Assembly: GCA_023313575.1 (NCBI GenBank)
Contig: JAJTTP010000031.1
Coordinates: 247,531-311,530, forward strand
Source: Eutypella sp. D-1
Taxonomy: Eukaryota; Ascomycota; Sordariomycetes; Xylariales; Diatrypaceae
Direction: 5' to 3'
Length of the DNA: 64,000 nt
In this document: positions 1-10,700 of the stretch, one piece after another
Layout: every line of letters begins with the position of its first letter
Numbering within the stretch: the stretch's first letter is position 1
Program-made: the position numbers and the translations under genes
The notes under the pieces: model-generated
What the model saw: only the letters and a program-made list of their open reading frames with translations
Databases searched by the model: none
What the model was told of the DNA's origin: nothing

Positions 1-1
1 C

Positions 2-439
2 AAGACACTTCTGCCAGGCCAGGTCGTTGGTGAGATAGAAGAGTGTCTGAAAGAACGTGATACGTTCGCCTCGGACATAGGCTTGTCATCCCCCGTCAAT
101 GGAGACGCCGCTCCAGTGACGGATGTCAACACCCAACCGAGCTCTCGTTCTCGCAATAGCGGAGCTGGTGCCCACACAGGACTACGTCTAGACAAACGTC
201 AAATAGAGCAGCGTATAGAGGAAGATCGGGAGCGGCACAAGCGCATGCGTGAGAGCATGTGGACAGTTCCCACCCAGTCCACCGAAGAGGCAATCAAGCT
301 GTGTGACGAAACCAGCGACACGGGTGAAGATGACCGCATCCTCGGCGAAGAAGAGCTGGAAGGGTTACGATACGAAAGCCCTGCAGTCCCTTGCCACCAC
401 CGAATGAGCAACGGAACGCACGGTACGTCATCGCGTTAG
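2..439 (+). CDS. 3' end of a Ctk3-like (CTD kinase gamma subunit) gene, partial
   Basis: The frame is already open at base 2, so this is the last part of a gene that begins outside the window. An in-frame TTG at 83 is not a start. The visible 145 residues have a low-complexity Ser/Asn stretch, then a charged helical segment (EQRIEEDRERHKRMRESMW) and an acidic segment (DETSDTGEDD). That order resembles my recollection of the C-terminal domain of fungal Ctk3, the gamma subunit of the CTDK-I complex that phosphorylates the RNA polymerase II C-terminal domain. The last 25 or so residues, after GLRYE, do not look like that family. A missed intron or a divergent tail is possible; a GTACGT donor-like site lies at 423. 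The assignment rests on one short motif region, so confidence is moderate. Confidence 0.55.
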   Translation, partial: KTLLPGQVVGEIEECLKERDTFASDIGLSSPVNGDAAPVTDVNTQPSSRSRNSGAGAHTGLRLDKRQIEQRIEEDRERHKRMRESMWTVPTQSTEEAIKLCDETSDTGEDDRILGEEELEGLRYESPAVPCHHRMSNGTHGTSSR

Positions 440-1799
440 AGACTAGGTGCTTGGAGATACTGGATGCAACCGACACCTAGTCAGCGTATCGACCTCGGTC
501 CTGCCAAGGTGCGGACATGGCCACGAAAGCTCATACTGGGCCCAGGTCGTGTCACAGGCCTAGGTCAGACATGGTGCCCAATCGGCGGCACAGACTCACT
601 ACCTAGCATATTACGGCCCTAAAAGATGAGACTGCGGGAATGCATAACAACTCCATACTCGTAAGTCGCCATACGGATTCTTTCACACCTCCAACCCATC
701 TAATTTGAAAGATACGAGGCCATAGGAACCTCATCTCCACCCCGGCATCGTCACCTATACAGGCCTGGACGTGTTCCCTTTTCCCGACACGGGGATTAAC
801 GTCACAAACGTATATGTAGCATATACGCGTGTCCATATTTGGATGCGGTGTTCAATGGCCAGATATATATGGTCTTTACATCAAGATCTACAGAACGTCA
901 GGTGAACCAGTGCCTCATGTACTGGTGTACATTATGTTAGTTGGGATGCTTGCTCAGGAAACGGGGAGTCCTGTCTACTTACGCGCTAAATCAAAATCGC
1001 AGCATCATACATACCGACCCAATTCCCTAGCACGATTACAAGTAAATATGACGGGTTCCACGGCCCGAGTACTGTATCGGTTCATGGTTTCAGACGCCCT
1101 GGCCCGTCTTGGTCGACAGGAGGACAGAAATCACCCAACCCTACCCAGCCTCCGTCTCTTTCCCAGGAGCTAAGTGGGAGGGGTTGTAAAATGCGGCTTA
1201 GACATGTGGGCACATCTATGTGTTTACTTCTGACCATCAACTTCTACATACTTATGTGGCTCAAATATATCTATTATCTATGGAGGCACTTAGGTAACTG
1301 GGTGCTTACAAGGAAGAATTAGATAGCTTAAACCTTGAAGGATGCAGGTCGGGTTCCAATTTGGAGTATTTGATCGCCTGAAAGATCGCAAACTTGTATT
1401 CTCTCCTTCATTTCAGTTCAAGCACTGGTGTTTTTATTTGGTGGTATATCGATGCAGGCAGTAGAAAGTATGGTTTGTTTCTAATGGGAAAAGTTCCTCA
1501 ACCAGTTTACCTCCTACTTCTACCTCCTACTCAACTAACCTTAATGCTTACCAGCTTGGGAGTATTCGGGGAATCGTTCCACCTAATTAGGATAGGTCCC
1601 GGCCGGAGGTCAAATCCCGATCTTGGAAACACTACTCCAAAAAGGTTGGCGATAGTACCCACATATATACGGATGAAATAAATGTCCGTTTAACGGACTC
1701 GACACCTCTTGTCACTCTTTTTAGAATACAGCCGGAACCCTGTCCCTTAAGCAAGCAAATAGATCGACCAGGTGCCTCGTCACAGGTTACATAGCCATA
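440..1799. other. Intergenic region, no supported gene
   Basis: I see no convincing coding sequence in these 1.36 kb. The two longest open frames (829-1173 and 1394-1681) begin at GTG and TTG, have no recognisable domain and show random-looking composition. Base composition is ordinary, unlike the block after 21.2 kb. The stretch must hold the promoter of the reductase gene at 1800, but I see no clear TATA box or repeat. Confidence 0.6.
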
Positions 1800-2762
1800 A
1801 TGCCAAATATATTGATATTCGGAACAGGTGGCCTAGGGGCTGTCTACACTTGGGTCCTTTCTAAATCAGCTGAAGTGACCACAGTGTGCCGATCTAATTT
1901 CGAGGAAGCATCGAAGAATGGATTCACTATTCATTCGACCCTTTGGGGCAACAACCTCAAAGTGAAGCCAACGGTTGTGCGCACGGTCTCGGAGGCAGTT
2001 GATCTTGGACATGGCAAACCATTCGACTTCGTTGTCATCACTGCCAAGGCAATACCAACCAACCCGTCGACGGCAGAACTCATCAGGCCCGCTATGTCCC
2101 AGAACACAGCCGTAGTCCTCATTCAGAACGGTATTGGGATCGAAGAGGAATTCGCCGCTGCCTATCCGAATAATCCCTTGCTAAGCACGGTGGTCTACCT
2201 CCCCGCTACACAGGTATCCCCTGCCGTGGTTCACCATAAGGAGATCGAGCTACTACACGTGGGAACATATCCGACAGAGGCGAGACCTGAGGCCAAGGGC
2301 GCGGCAAAGGCGTTCGTAGAGCTCATATGCTCGGCTGGAGCTACCGCCAAGCTTCACGATGATGTCCAGTTCGAACGCTGGTCCAAGTTGCTTGTCAACG
2401 CTTCCTGGAATCCGATTTGTGCCCTAACGAGACTGCGGGACAGGCAGTTTATCGATGCACACGAGGATAGCCTAGGGTTCGTCAGGGATGTCATGTTGGA
2501 GATAAGCACCGTCGCACAGGCTTGTGGTCACGCGGGTATTAACGAGGCCCTAGTGGATTATCAAATCGGACGGGCCACTGCGAGGGAGCTTCCGGGGGTG
2601 GAGCCATCGATGATGGCGGATACGTTGGTCGGGAAGAGCTTGGAAGTCGAGGCTATCGTTGGAAACACAGTTCGGATCGCCAATTCTAAGGGTGTCAGCG
2701 TCCCGTTGCTAAGGTCCCTATATCTCCTTGCAAACGGGCTGAACAGAAGCTTCACTCTCTAG
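1800..2762 (+). CDS. 2-dehydropantoate 2-reductase family (ketopantoate reductase, ApbA/PanE)
   Basis: Intronless 320-residue protein, the usual length for the family. The N-terminal Rossmann fold carries the NADP-binding motif GTGGLG at residues 8-13, followed by AK (82-83) and QNG (109-111). The C-terminal helical domain has KLLVNASWNP (196-205) and SLEVEAIVG (280-288), matching the family's catalytic lysine, asparagine and glutamate positions (K196, N200, probably E282). Enzymes of this family reduce 2-dehydropantoate to pantoate with NADPH in the vitamin B5/CoA pathway. Fungi often have several paralogues, some in secondary metabolism, so the substrate is not certain. The ATG at 1800 starts directly at the Rossmann strand (MPNILIFGTGG), which supports it as the true start. 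The gene ends tail-to-tail with the bL12m gene, 246 bp away. No secondary-metabolism genes are next to it. Confidence 0.92.
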   Translation: MPNILIFGTGGLGAVYTWVLSKSAEVTTVCRSNFEEASKNGFTIHSTLWGNNLKVKPTVVRTVSEAVDLGHGKPFDFVVITAKAIPTNPSTAELIRPAMSQNTAVVLIQNGIGIEEEFAAAYPNNPLLSTVVYLPATQVSPAVVHHKEIELLHVGTYPTEARPEAKGAAKAFVELICSAGATAKLHDDVQFERWSKLLVNASWNPICALTRLRDRQFIDAHEDSLGFVRDVMLEISTVAQACGHAGINEALVDYQIGRATARELPGVEPSMMADTLVGKSLEVEAIVGNTVRIANSKGVSVPLLRSLYLLANGLNRSFTL

Positions 2763-3008
2763 CGAATCGTGGAAAGGGGTGCATCGGATAGCATTACAGG
2801 TGGGCTTTCCAAAACGGACTGGTGATATATATAGGGACCATAGAGAAAGAAAGCACGCTGATGCCATTCACAACAACACCCGTCTCTTGAAGTATACCTC
2901 TTGTTTGTTATACAGGATAAATTACATGTTGGCACGTAACTCCCATAGAGCCCGGCGGAGCCCGAACCAAAGACGACAGGACAGGGTGGTAGTCTGAGGT
3001 AGACGGGA

Positions 3009-3698
3009 CTATTCCATGGCTACCTTGGCGCCGAGCTCCTTCATGGTAGCGATGATCTTTTCCGCCTCATCCTTTGGTACCGACTCCTTCATCATCTTGG
3101 GGGCGCTCTCGACGAATTTCTTGCTGTCGACCAAGCTCAGACCTAACAGGTTCTTGATCTCCTTGATGACCTTGGGCTTCGCGCCCGCATCGAACGACTC
3201 AAGCTTCACACTGAAGAGCGTCTTCTCCTGGGCAGCAGGCGGGGCTTCCTCAGCTTCCTCAGCGGCGGGAGCGGCTTGGGCAGCGGGGGCAGCAGCGAAG
3301 CCGCCAACCGGCAGATCGGGGATGTTGAGTCGCGACTGGATTCGGTAGGTGATGTTAGTAACCAAGAGATATAAGAGAGTGTGGAAAGTGTGGAAAGAGT
3401 CGAAGATGATCGTCTCGATTTATATCTGATCTTCACGTTTCCACAAATTCACTAGTCGAGCACCCGACCCGGGCTGACGAACCTTGAGGCTAGAAACGAG
3501 GTCGGCGGTCTCAAGCAGGGTCAGCTGGCTGATCTGATCCACGATACCAGCGATTTTGGGGTTGGCGGGGGCCTCGGTGGAATTTTGCCGTCGGGGCTGT
3601 GTAAGGAATGAGGTCGATGTGCGCATAGGGTTGATCATGTTGCCCGCACGCAACGTCCGGGCGCAGCTTCGAGCTGCATACCTGCAAGGAATCGACAT
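3009..3698 (-). CDS. MRPL12: Mitochondrial large-subunit ribosomal protein bL12m (L7/L12), two exons
   Basis: Exon 1 is 3698-3483 and exon 2 is 3335-3009. Joined in phase 0 they encode 180 residues, close to yeast Mnp1. Residues 1-40 are rich in Arg, Ser and Ala with few acidic residues, a likely mitochondrial presequence. Residues 45-80 (IAGIVDQISQLTLLETADLVSSLK then SRLNIPD) are the L12 N-terminal dimerisation region that binds the uL10 stalk base. Residues 85-109 form an Ala/Pro/Glu hinge. Residues 111-180 are the C-terminal domain with the conserved AKPKVIKEIKNLLGLSLVDSK helix pair that recruits translation factors. The splice falls inside a conserved stretch and restores it exactly, which fixes the intron. 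The ATG at 3698 is preferred over a frame-shifted ATG at 3714 because only it gives this protein. The gene is divergent from midasin. Confidence 0.96.
3336..3482 (-). other. Spliceosomal intron of the bL12m gene
   Basis: A 147-nt phase-0 intron on the minus strand. The donor is AAG|GTTCGT at 3482. The acceptor is ATCCAG at 3336, preceded by a CTAAC branch-point sequence. Without removal the frame hits a stop soon after the donor. Removal joins the two halves of the L12 N-terminal domain. Confidence 0.93.
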
Positions 3699-4761
3699 GA
3701 TGAGATAAATGCAATTTAACCCTAGTGGTCGTCGTCCAATGATCTAATGGTCGTCGTTATCGTTGTCGTCGCCGCCCGTTGTTCTCTTCCTCTTTCTTGC
3801 CTTTATTTCCTTTAATTCTGTTGGTGGGTATCTGGGTATCGTGACGGCCCGCAGCCTGAATGAAAGCCCTAGAGGTGTGTGGTTGGGTTGGCTGAGATTG
3901 GCTCGCTCGTACTGACTGACGAGGGAGGCAAGTCGGAGGACGGAGGAGGACGGTGGACGGAGATGATGGTGGTAACAGAAACGCTGATAGCCGAAGAGTT
4001 TTTTGATAGTGCCGGCCCGGGGGGTGTTCTTGATCTACCATATAAGTACCTAGGTAGATAGATACATAGAAGATACCCAAGTATGTACATAAGAGCTAGA
4101 TCGTGTGTACTTCCACACAGGTAGTGGCCGAGCGAGCTGCCTTGTAATGTCCACCTATATCTTCAAGTACCTGCCATCTATATCTAGGTATCTACATAAG
4201 TTCTAGTGGGGCGCGGGGTCCAGTGCAAGCTCTGTGAGCCCTGGAAGGGTGCCCTAGAGTAGGTACATAAGCAGGTACACTTGAGTGACTGCGTCACCAA
4301 TCCCCCATCCATGGATGTTGGCCCGCGTTGTGAAGATTTAATCTGAAGATTTGCCCGCTCCGAACGAGCTTAGACCGCCTAAGAATTTACCAATTCTGCC
4401 CCCTCGAAGCACTCTAATTCCTAATCTATATGTAAGGATGTACAGACTGTCTGTACATAGGTATGCTTGCGCACAGTTTACAAGCATACCTAGGTACATG
4501 CATGTGTATAATAGGGTACCTACCTAGTGGATGGGTCTACCTCAGTGCTGCTAGGTACCTAGGTTGTACGAAGGTACTTATGTGCTTAGTTCAAGGTTGA
4601 CATTGGGCGGCCTTTAGCGTGCTTATCATGTAGCTACATGTAGGTAGTATGTACCCAGACTTGATAAGATTTTAAGATTCGTAAAGTCAGAAGCATCAAG
4701 AACAAAATTTCAAAATCCACTGCTGGCGCAACAGATATAGCGACGGCAAACAGCGACAACG
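3699..4761. promoter_or_regulatory. Divergent promoter region between bL12m and midasin
   Basis: No gene is supported here. The part next to bL12m (3740-3830) is asymmetric: pyrimidine-rich on the plus strand, so purine-rich in the bL12m 5' leader. From about 4040 to 4670 the DNA is full of TACCTAGGTA-type motifs, for example 4047-4056, 4487-4496 and the 12-bp palindrome CTAGGTACCTAG at 4551-4562. Two adjacent inverted repeats lie at 4438-4492. The region must contain the start sites of both ribosome-related genes, so shared regulation is possible but not shown. Confidence 0.6.
4438..4492. repeat. Two adjacent inverted repeats in the midasin upstream region
   Basis: The first is ATGTACAGAC (4438-4447) and its exact reverse complement GTCTGTACAT (4449-4458) around a single central base. 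The second is TAGGTATGCTTG (4458-4469) and its exact reverse complement CAAGCATACCTA (4481-4492), with an 11-nt loop. They share base 4458. The midasin start codon is 270 bp downstream. They could be binding sites for dimeric factors, a hairpin in a long 5' leader, or a relic of a small palindromic repeat. Confidence 0.85.
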
Positions 4762-7700
4762 ATGTCGACAATCATGTCGGCAATCATGTCGAAAACCATG
4801 ATCGACATCACGATTCAGAGGATACGTCTTCTCAAGGATACCTCTCTATTAAACCAGGTACCGCCTGAACTGTTAGAGGTTATTCGCAGCCATAGCAGTG
4901 CAAACTCGACTGTAAACTCGACTACATGTAGTAGTTTTCTTGATGCCGTAGCAGCTGCCGCTCTCATACCCAAAGTCACCACTCAGATCTTCATTCACTT
5001 CGAATCCATCTTCGCCGATATCTGCGCAAGATGGTATCTTAGTTCTCAAACCCACCGCCAGGAAGACAGAATTATCGAAGCCTTTGCAAGGATCCTTCCA
5101 TTTGCTCCTCATCTCGCTGTCTTTTTAGAGCGTTATATACAAGAAACCTCTACCCCGACAGGAGATCCAACTCGGCCCTACCAGATCGATTCCTTGGGCC
5201 TGCCGGATATATGGCAATCTGCCGGCAAAGAATTATTGACACATCTGCTTTCTTTCTGGAGACTGCTAAATTTCGATAAGGGCGCATTCGGTCCACTCGT
5301 ATCGCCTTCCCAAATCCAAACACTGTTCCAGCACTCTTGGCCTCCTGTGCGATTCCTGGCAATTAAGGTGTTCTGCCTCCAGCTATGTGCTTCGGATTAC
5401 AAGCTTGAGTCACTTATACAAAAACATATCGGCGATGATGTCTCATTGGTTGCCGACTTTGATGGAGTGGATGTTGACTACTTCCTCCTGTCCCTGTTCG
5501 AACAGAAGCGGGCAAGGGAGTTAGATAACTTTCGCCGAGAGCTGCAAGACAGTCCAAGCGAAGTTTCGGCTGGAGTATATCCATCCCAACAAGCGACCCC
5601 TTTGGTCGTCAGCTATGGATCCACGCTTCTTCCACGACCCAGTGGGTTCCCTAAACTTCCCTCTTCTCTGGTGAATACGCCCACGACCGTCACAAATCTA
5701 GAAGGCCTTGCTCAGAACTTCCAAAAGGCGGGCCCCATACTCTTATACGGACTACCTGGATCCGGCAAGACTTCGCTGGTCCACGAGCTCGCCCGCGAGT
5801 TAGGCATGGACTCTAGCCTTGTGACTCTACACCTCAACGAGCAAACTGATGCCAAGATGCTGATCGGACTGTACTCTACCGATTCTAGACCTGGTTCTTT
5901 CTCATGGAGGCCTGGCGTTCTTACCACAGCAGTCAAAGAAGGACGTTGGGTTCTGATCGAGGACCTGGACAGGGCACCAAATGAGGTGATGAGCACCTTG
6001 CTACCTCTGGTAGAGCGCGGGGAGCTGCTCGTCGCCAGTAGGGGCGAGAAGATACAGGCTGCCAGTACATTCAGATTATTTGCCACTGTTCGCACGTCGC
6101 GAGGCATGGACGGCCAGGAGAGTCTACCTACCTTCCTCGGGCAACGGTTCTGGCGTCAGCAAAGCATCAAGACAAACTCCGACGCCGAACTGGAATCGAT
6201 CATCAACGGGAGTTACCCCTTGCTGCGAATGTATACCCCGATGATCATGTCTGTCTATGGGAGTCTCACTCTTTTGCCGGGCCTGCGACATACTACACGA
6301 AGCGCCTCGGACCGCCAAATCACGCCCAGGGATCTATTCAAGTGGTGTCGCCGTCTTCAAGAGCTTCTCGTCGCCGTCGGCTGCAAGACTGGGCAGGAAT
6401 CGGTGAGTGAAACAACAAGAGGTTGTATGTTCATGGAAGCCGTGGACTGTTTCTGTGGCAGCCTATCCAAAGAGGAGACCAGATCTGTCCTTGTTGGCTC
6501 CATCGCCAAAGAAATGCACCTCCCAGAACAGGTAACAGCACACTACATCAAAGCACGTATACCCCAGATTGAGGATACACGCGAAGCCTTCCGTGTGGGC
6601 AGAGTCACATTGAGCAAGCGGAAACACCTAAACAGGATTGCCAAATCAAAACGGCCTTTTGCCAGTACTACACATTCCAAAAGACTGCTAGAACAGATAT
6701 CGGTAGCTGTCAAGCTACGTGAGCCTGTGCTGCTGGTAGGAGAAACCGGTATTGGCAAGACCACCGTGGTCCAGCAACTCGCCGATCTTCTTGGACACAA
6801 GTTAACGGCCGTGAACTTATCGCAGCAAAGCGAGGTTGGAGATCTCCTTGGGGGGTTCAAGCCAGTGAATGCGCGCACATTAGCCATACCGCTGAAGGAG
6901 GAGTTCGAGAGTCTATTTACCTCGACCGGCATATCAACCTCCAGAAACCAGAAATACCTCGAGCAGCTTGGAAAATGCACCGCCAAGGGCCAGTGGCCGA
7001 GGGTGTCGAAGCTCTGGAGAGAAGCTCCCAAGATGTTCAATAATATCCTTAACGAACTACAGAGACGAAGAGAAATTTACAACAAGGGCAACGGCGAAGG
7101 CGTCGGCGATGACGGCCAGCCCGCTACGAAGAGGCGCAAGACCGATTCGAAGCTCCAATCATTGCTCGACTTGAAGCCTAGGTGGGAAGCATTTGCTAGG
7201 AGCCTAGAGGAATTCGACACGCAGATTTCAGGCGCATCGGGAAGCTTTGCCTTCACATTCGTCGAGGGCAACATTGTCAAGGCCGTGAGAAATGGCGACT
7301 GGGTTTTGCTTGACGAGGTTAACCTAGCGTCACCGGACACATTGGAAAGCATTGCTGACTTGCTGACCTCTGGCCTTAATAATGAGCCATCCATTCTCCT
7401 GTCGGAGACTGGGGAGATCGAGCGTATATCAGCCCATCCTGATTTTAGGATTTTTGGTGCTATGAATCCGGCTACGGACATCGGAAAACGCGACCTCCCC
7501 CCCGGCCTTCGGTCGCGTTTTACCGAATTCCATGTTGGGAGCCCAGATGGGGATATAAAAGATCTGCTCACCATTGTCAAGGCATACATGAGTGGCAAGA
7601 GCGCGAAGGACGAGCAAGCCGCCGATGACATCGCGAGGCTCTACCTCAACACGAAGGCCCGTGCCGAAGAAAAGCGACTCGTAGATGGTGCCAATGAGGT

Positions 7701-10700
7701 GCCTCACTATAGTCTCCGGACTCTTACCCGTGTGCTGAGTTACGTGGACGAGATAGCGCCCTACTACGGCCTTCGGAGAGCACTTTATGAAGGATTCTCA
7801 ATGGGCTTCCTAACGCTGCTGGATAGGGCGTCTGAGGCAACCCTGGTACCTTTGATTCACCACTACCTATTGGACAGGCACGGCAGCGCCAAGTCGTTGT
7901 TATCCCAACCGCCAAAGCACCCGAATGACGGGAAACAATACGTCAAGTTCACGAACAGGGATAAGGACCGCCAATACTGGCTACTTCGAGGATGCGAACC
8001 TCCATTGAAACGGACCGACTACGTTATCACGCCGTATGTCGAGCGCAATCTTCTAAGCCTGGTTAGGGCAACCTCGACGAGGCGGTTTCCGATTCTCATA
8101 CAAGGACCAACATCCGCGGGGAAGACCAGCATGATTGAGTATCTCGCTAACTACAGCGGGAACAAGTTTGTTCGAATCAATAACCATGAGCACACGGATC
8201 TTCAAGAATACCTTGGCACCTATGTCTCAGACTCCAATGGAAAACTACGCTTCCAAGAAGGTCTCCTCGTTCAGGCTCTGAGGCTAGGCCATTGGATTGT
8301 GCTCGATGAACTGAATCTTGCCCCAACAGATGTTCTAGAAGCGCTCAACCGTCTACTTGATGACAACCGAGAACTGTTGATCCCTGAAACGCAGGAAGTT
8401 GTCCGACCGCACGAAAGTTTTATGCTCTTTGCCACCCAGAATCCACCAGGACTCTACGGAGGAAGAAAAGCGCTCTCTCGTGCCTTCCGAAACCGGTTTC
8501 TGGAACTCCACTTTGATGATATTCCGGAAGATGAGCTTGAGACCATTTTGCAGCAACGAAGTATATACACGGCTCCATCGGACTGCAAGAGGATCGTCAA
8601 TGTATACAAGGAGCTTTCCAGGTTGCGGCAATCCAGCCGACTTTTTGAAAACAAGGAAAGCTTTGCGACGTTACGGGACCTCTTCCGATGGGCCCTTAGA
8701 GGTGCTGAGACTCGAGAGGAGATAGCCGCCAATGGATTCATGCTCCTCGCAGAACGTGTGCGTAACCAGGAAGAACGCATGGCAGTCAAGAAGGTGATTG
8801 AGACCATATTCAAGGTCAAGGTCGATCCAGATCAACTGTATGATCCTCAAAGATCACCCTCCCTAGCGCGCGTTTCGCACGACAATAGACAAGGCATTGT
8901 TTGGACGTACGCCATGCGGCGCCTGTATACCCTGGTCGCAAGTGCGCTCCGCCATAATGAGCCTGTCCTCCTCGTTGGTGAGACTGGCTGTGGAAAGACA
9001 TCCGTCTGCCAGATCTTAGCCGAGTCCTTTGGTAGGGATCTATACATTGTGAATGCGCATCAGAACACGGAAACAGGCGACCTCATTGGTTCCCAGCGCC
9101 CGATACGGAACCGTGGCGGACTCATAAGCACCTTGCTCGATGATGTCGTAAAGGCTCTACACATGCTTGATCGCAACACAGATGGCACACTAGATGAGTT
9201 GCTGCAGAGCTACCATGCCCTTGATGTGCACACCCTCTCGAGAATACCGAGTGACCTACAAAATCGGATATCAGGCAACGAGGTGAGGAGCAAGGCGTTG
9301 TTTGAGTGGACAAATGGGAGCCTGGTCCACGCAATGCGAGACGGCCAGTTCTTTCTTCTTGATGAAATATCTCTTGCAGATGATTCCGTCCTGGAAAGAC
9401 TTAATTCCGTTCTTGAGCCTCATCGTTCACTCCTCCTTGCAGAAAAGGGGATCGTCGACTCCTTTGTTAATGCATCCGACGGCTTCCAGTTTCTTGCCAC
9501 GATGAATCCGGGTGGTGATTTCGGAAAGAAGGAACTGTCGCCCGCCTTAAGAAACCGATTTACCGAAATATGGGTCCCGCCGCTGTCGGAAAACGAAGAT
9601 GTCTTACTCATAGTTAGGTCAAAGTTGAAACAGGAACTCCGACATCTTTCAGATATAATCGTGGAATTCTCGTACTGGTTTGGGCAGAACTTTCGGTCGA
9701 CTTCTTCAACAGCATTCTCCATTCGGGATGTATTGGTGTGGGTTAAGTTTGTCAACGAGTCCACCCGTGACGACGACGCCTTCTCCATCGTCCACGGCGC
9801 CTCTACCGTTTTCATCGATACACTTGGAGCCAACCCGTCTGCTTTGATATCATCCGACCCTAAGAGATTGGATGTGCAGAGACAAGCCTGTCTGGACAAA
9901 CTCAGCGAGCTTCTAGGAAGTGATGCAGCTGTCATCTACCGTGCACCACTACATCTTCACATAAGCCAGGAGTATATTACGGTGGGTGACTTCAGTATCC
10001 AACGCGCTACGGGTCATGATCCTGAACTGGGGTTTGCTTTACACGCACCGACTACCAAACGCAATGCAATGAGGATTATACGCGCTCTCCAGGTGCAGAA
10101 GCCCATCCTCCTCGAAGGTAGCCCTGGGGTAGGGAAGACGACATTGGTCGCCTCACTAGCCCGCGCCTGTGGAAGGCCCCTGACGCGAATCAATCTGTCT
10201 GACCAAACTGATCTGATGGACCTTTTCGGCACTGATGTTCCTGTTGAGGGAGCTGAAGCTGGTAGTTTCGCATGGCGAGATGCCCCTTTTCTCCGTGCTA
10301 TGCAGAACGGCGAATGGGTTCTCTTAGATGAAATGAACCTTGCCTCTCAATCTGTCCTCGAAGGCCTTAACGCGTGTCTAGACCATCGGGGAGAAGTTTA
10401 CGTATCCGAGCTTGACCGTGTCTTCAAGAGACATCCGGACTTCTGTCTTTTCGCCGCTCAGAACCCACATCACCAAGGTGGAGGTAGGAAAGGACTACCG
10501 AGCTCGTTCGTGAATCGATTTATTGTGGTTTATGCAGATGTGTTCACTGACGAGGATCTACTGTTGATTGCACAACACAACTTTCCCACAGTTCCTACCA
10601 ATACTATGACGCAGATGATACAATTCATCTCAAAACTCGAGGAACGGATAGTAGCTGATAGAAGCTTTGGGTCTCAGGGCAGCCCGTGGGAATTCAATCT

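Noticed and set aside
1590..1625. A possible tRNA-like B box (GGTCAAATCCC)
   Set aside because: It departs from the B-box consensus, and no A box, acceptor stem or cloverleaf could be built around it.
829..1681. Two open frames between the first two genes
   Set aside because: They start at GTG and TTG, have no domain and no splice-supported extension.
3016..3348. A 110-residue open frame opposite bL12m
   Set aside because: It is a shadow of the Ala/Lys-rich bL12m coding strand.
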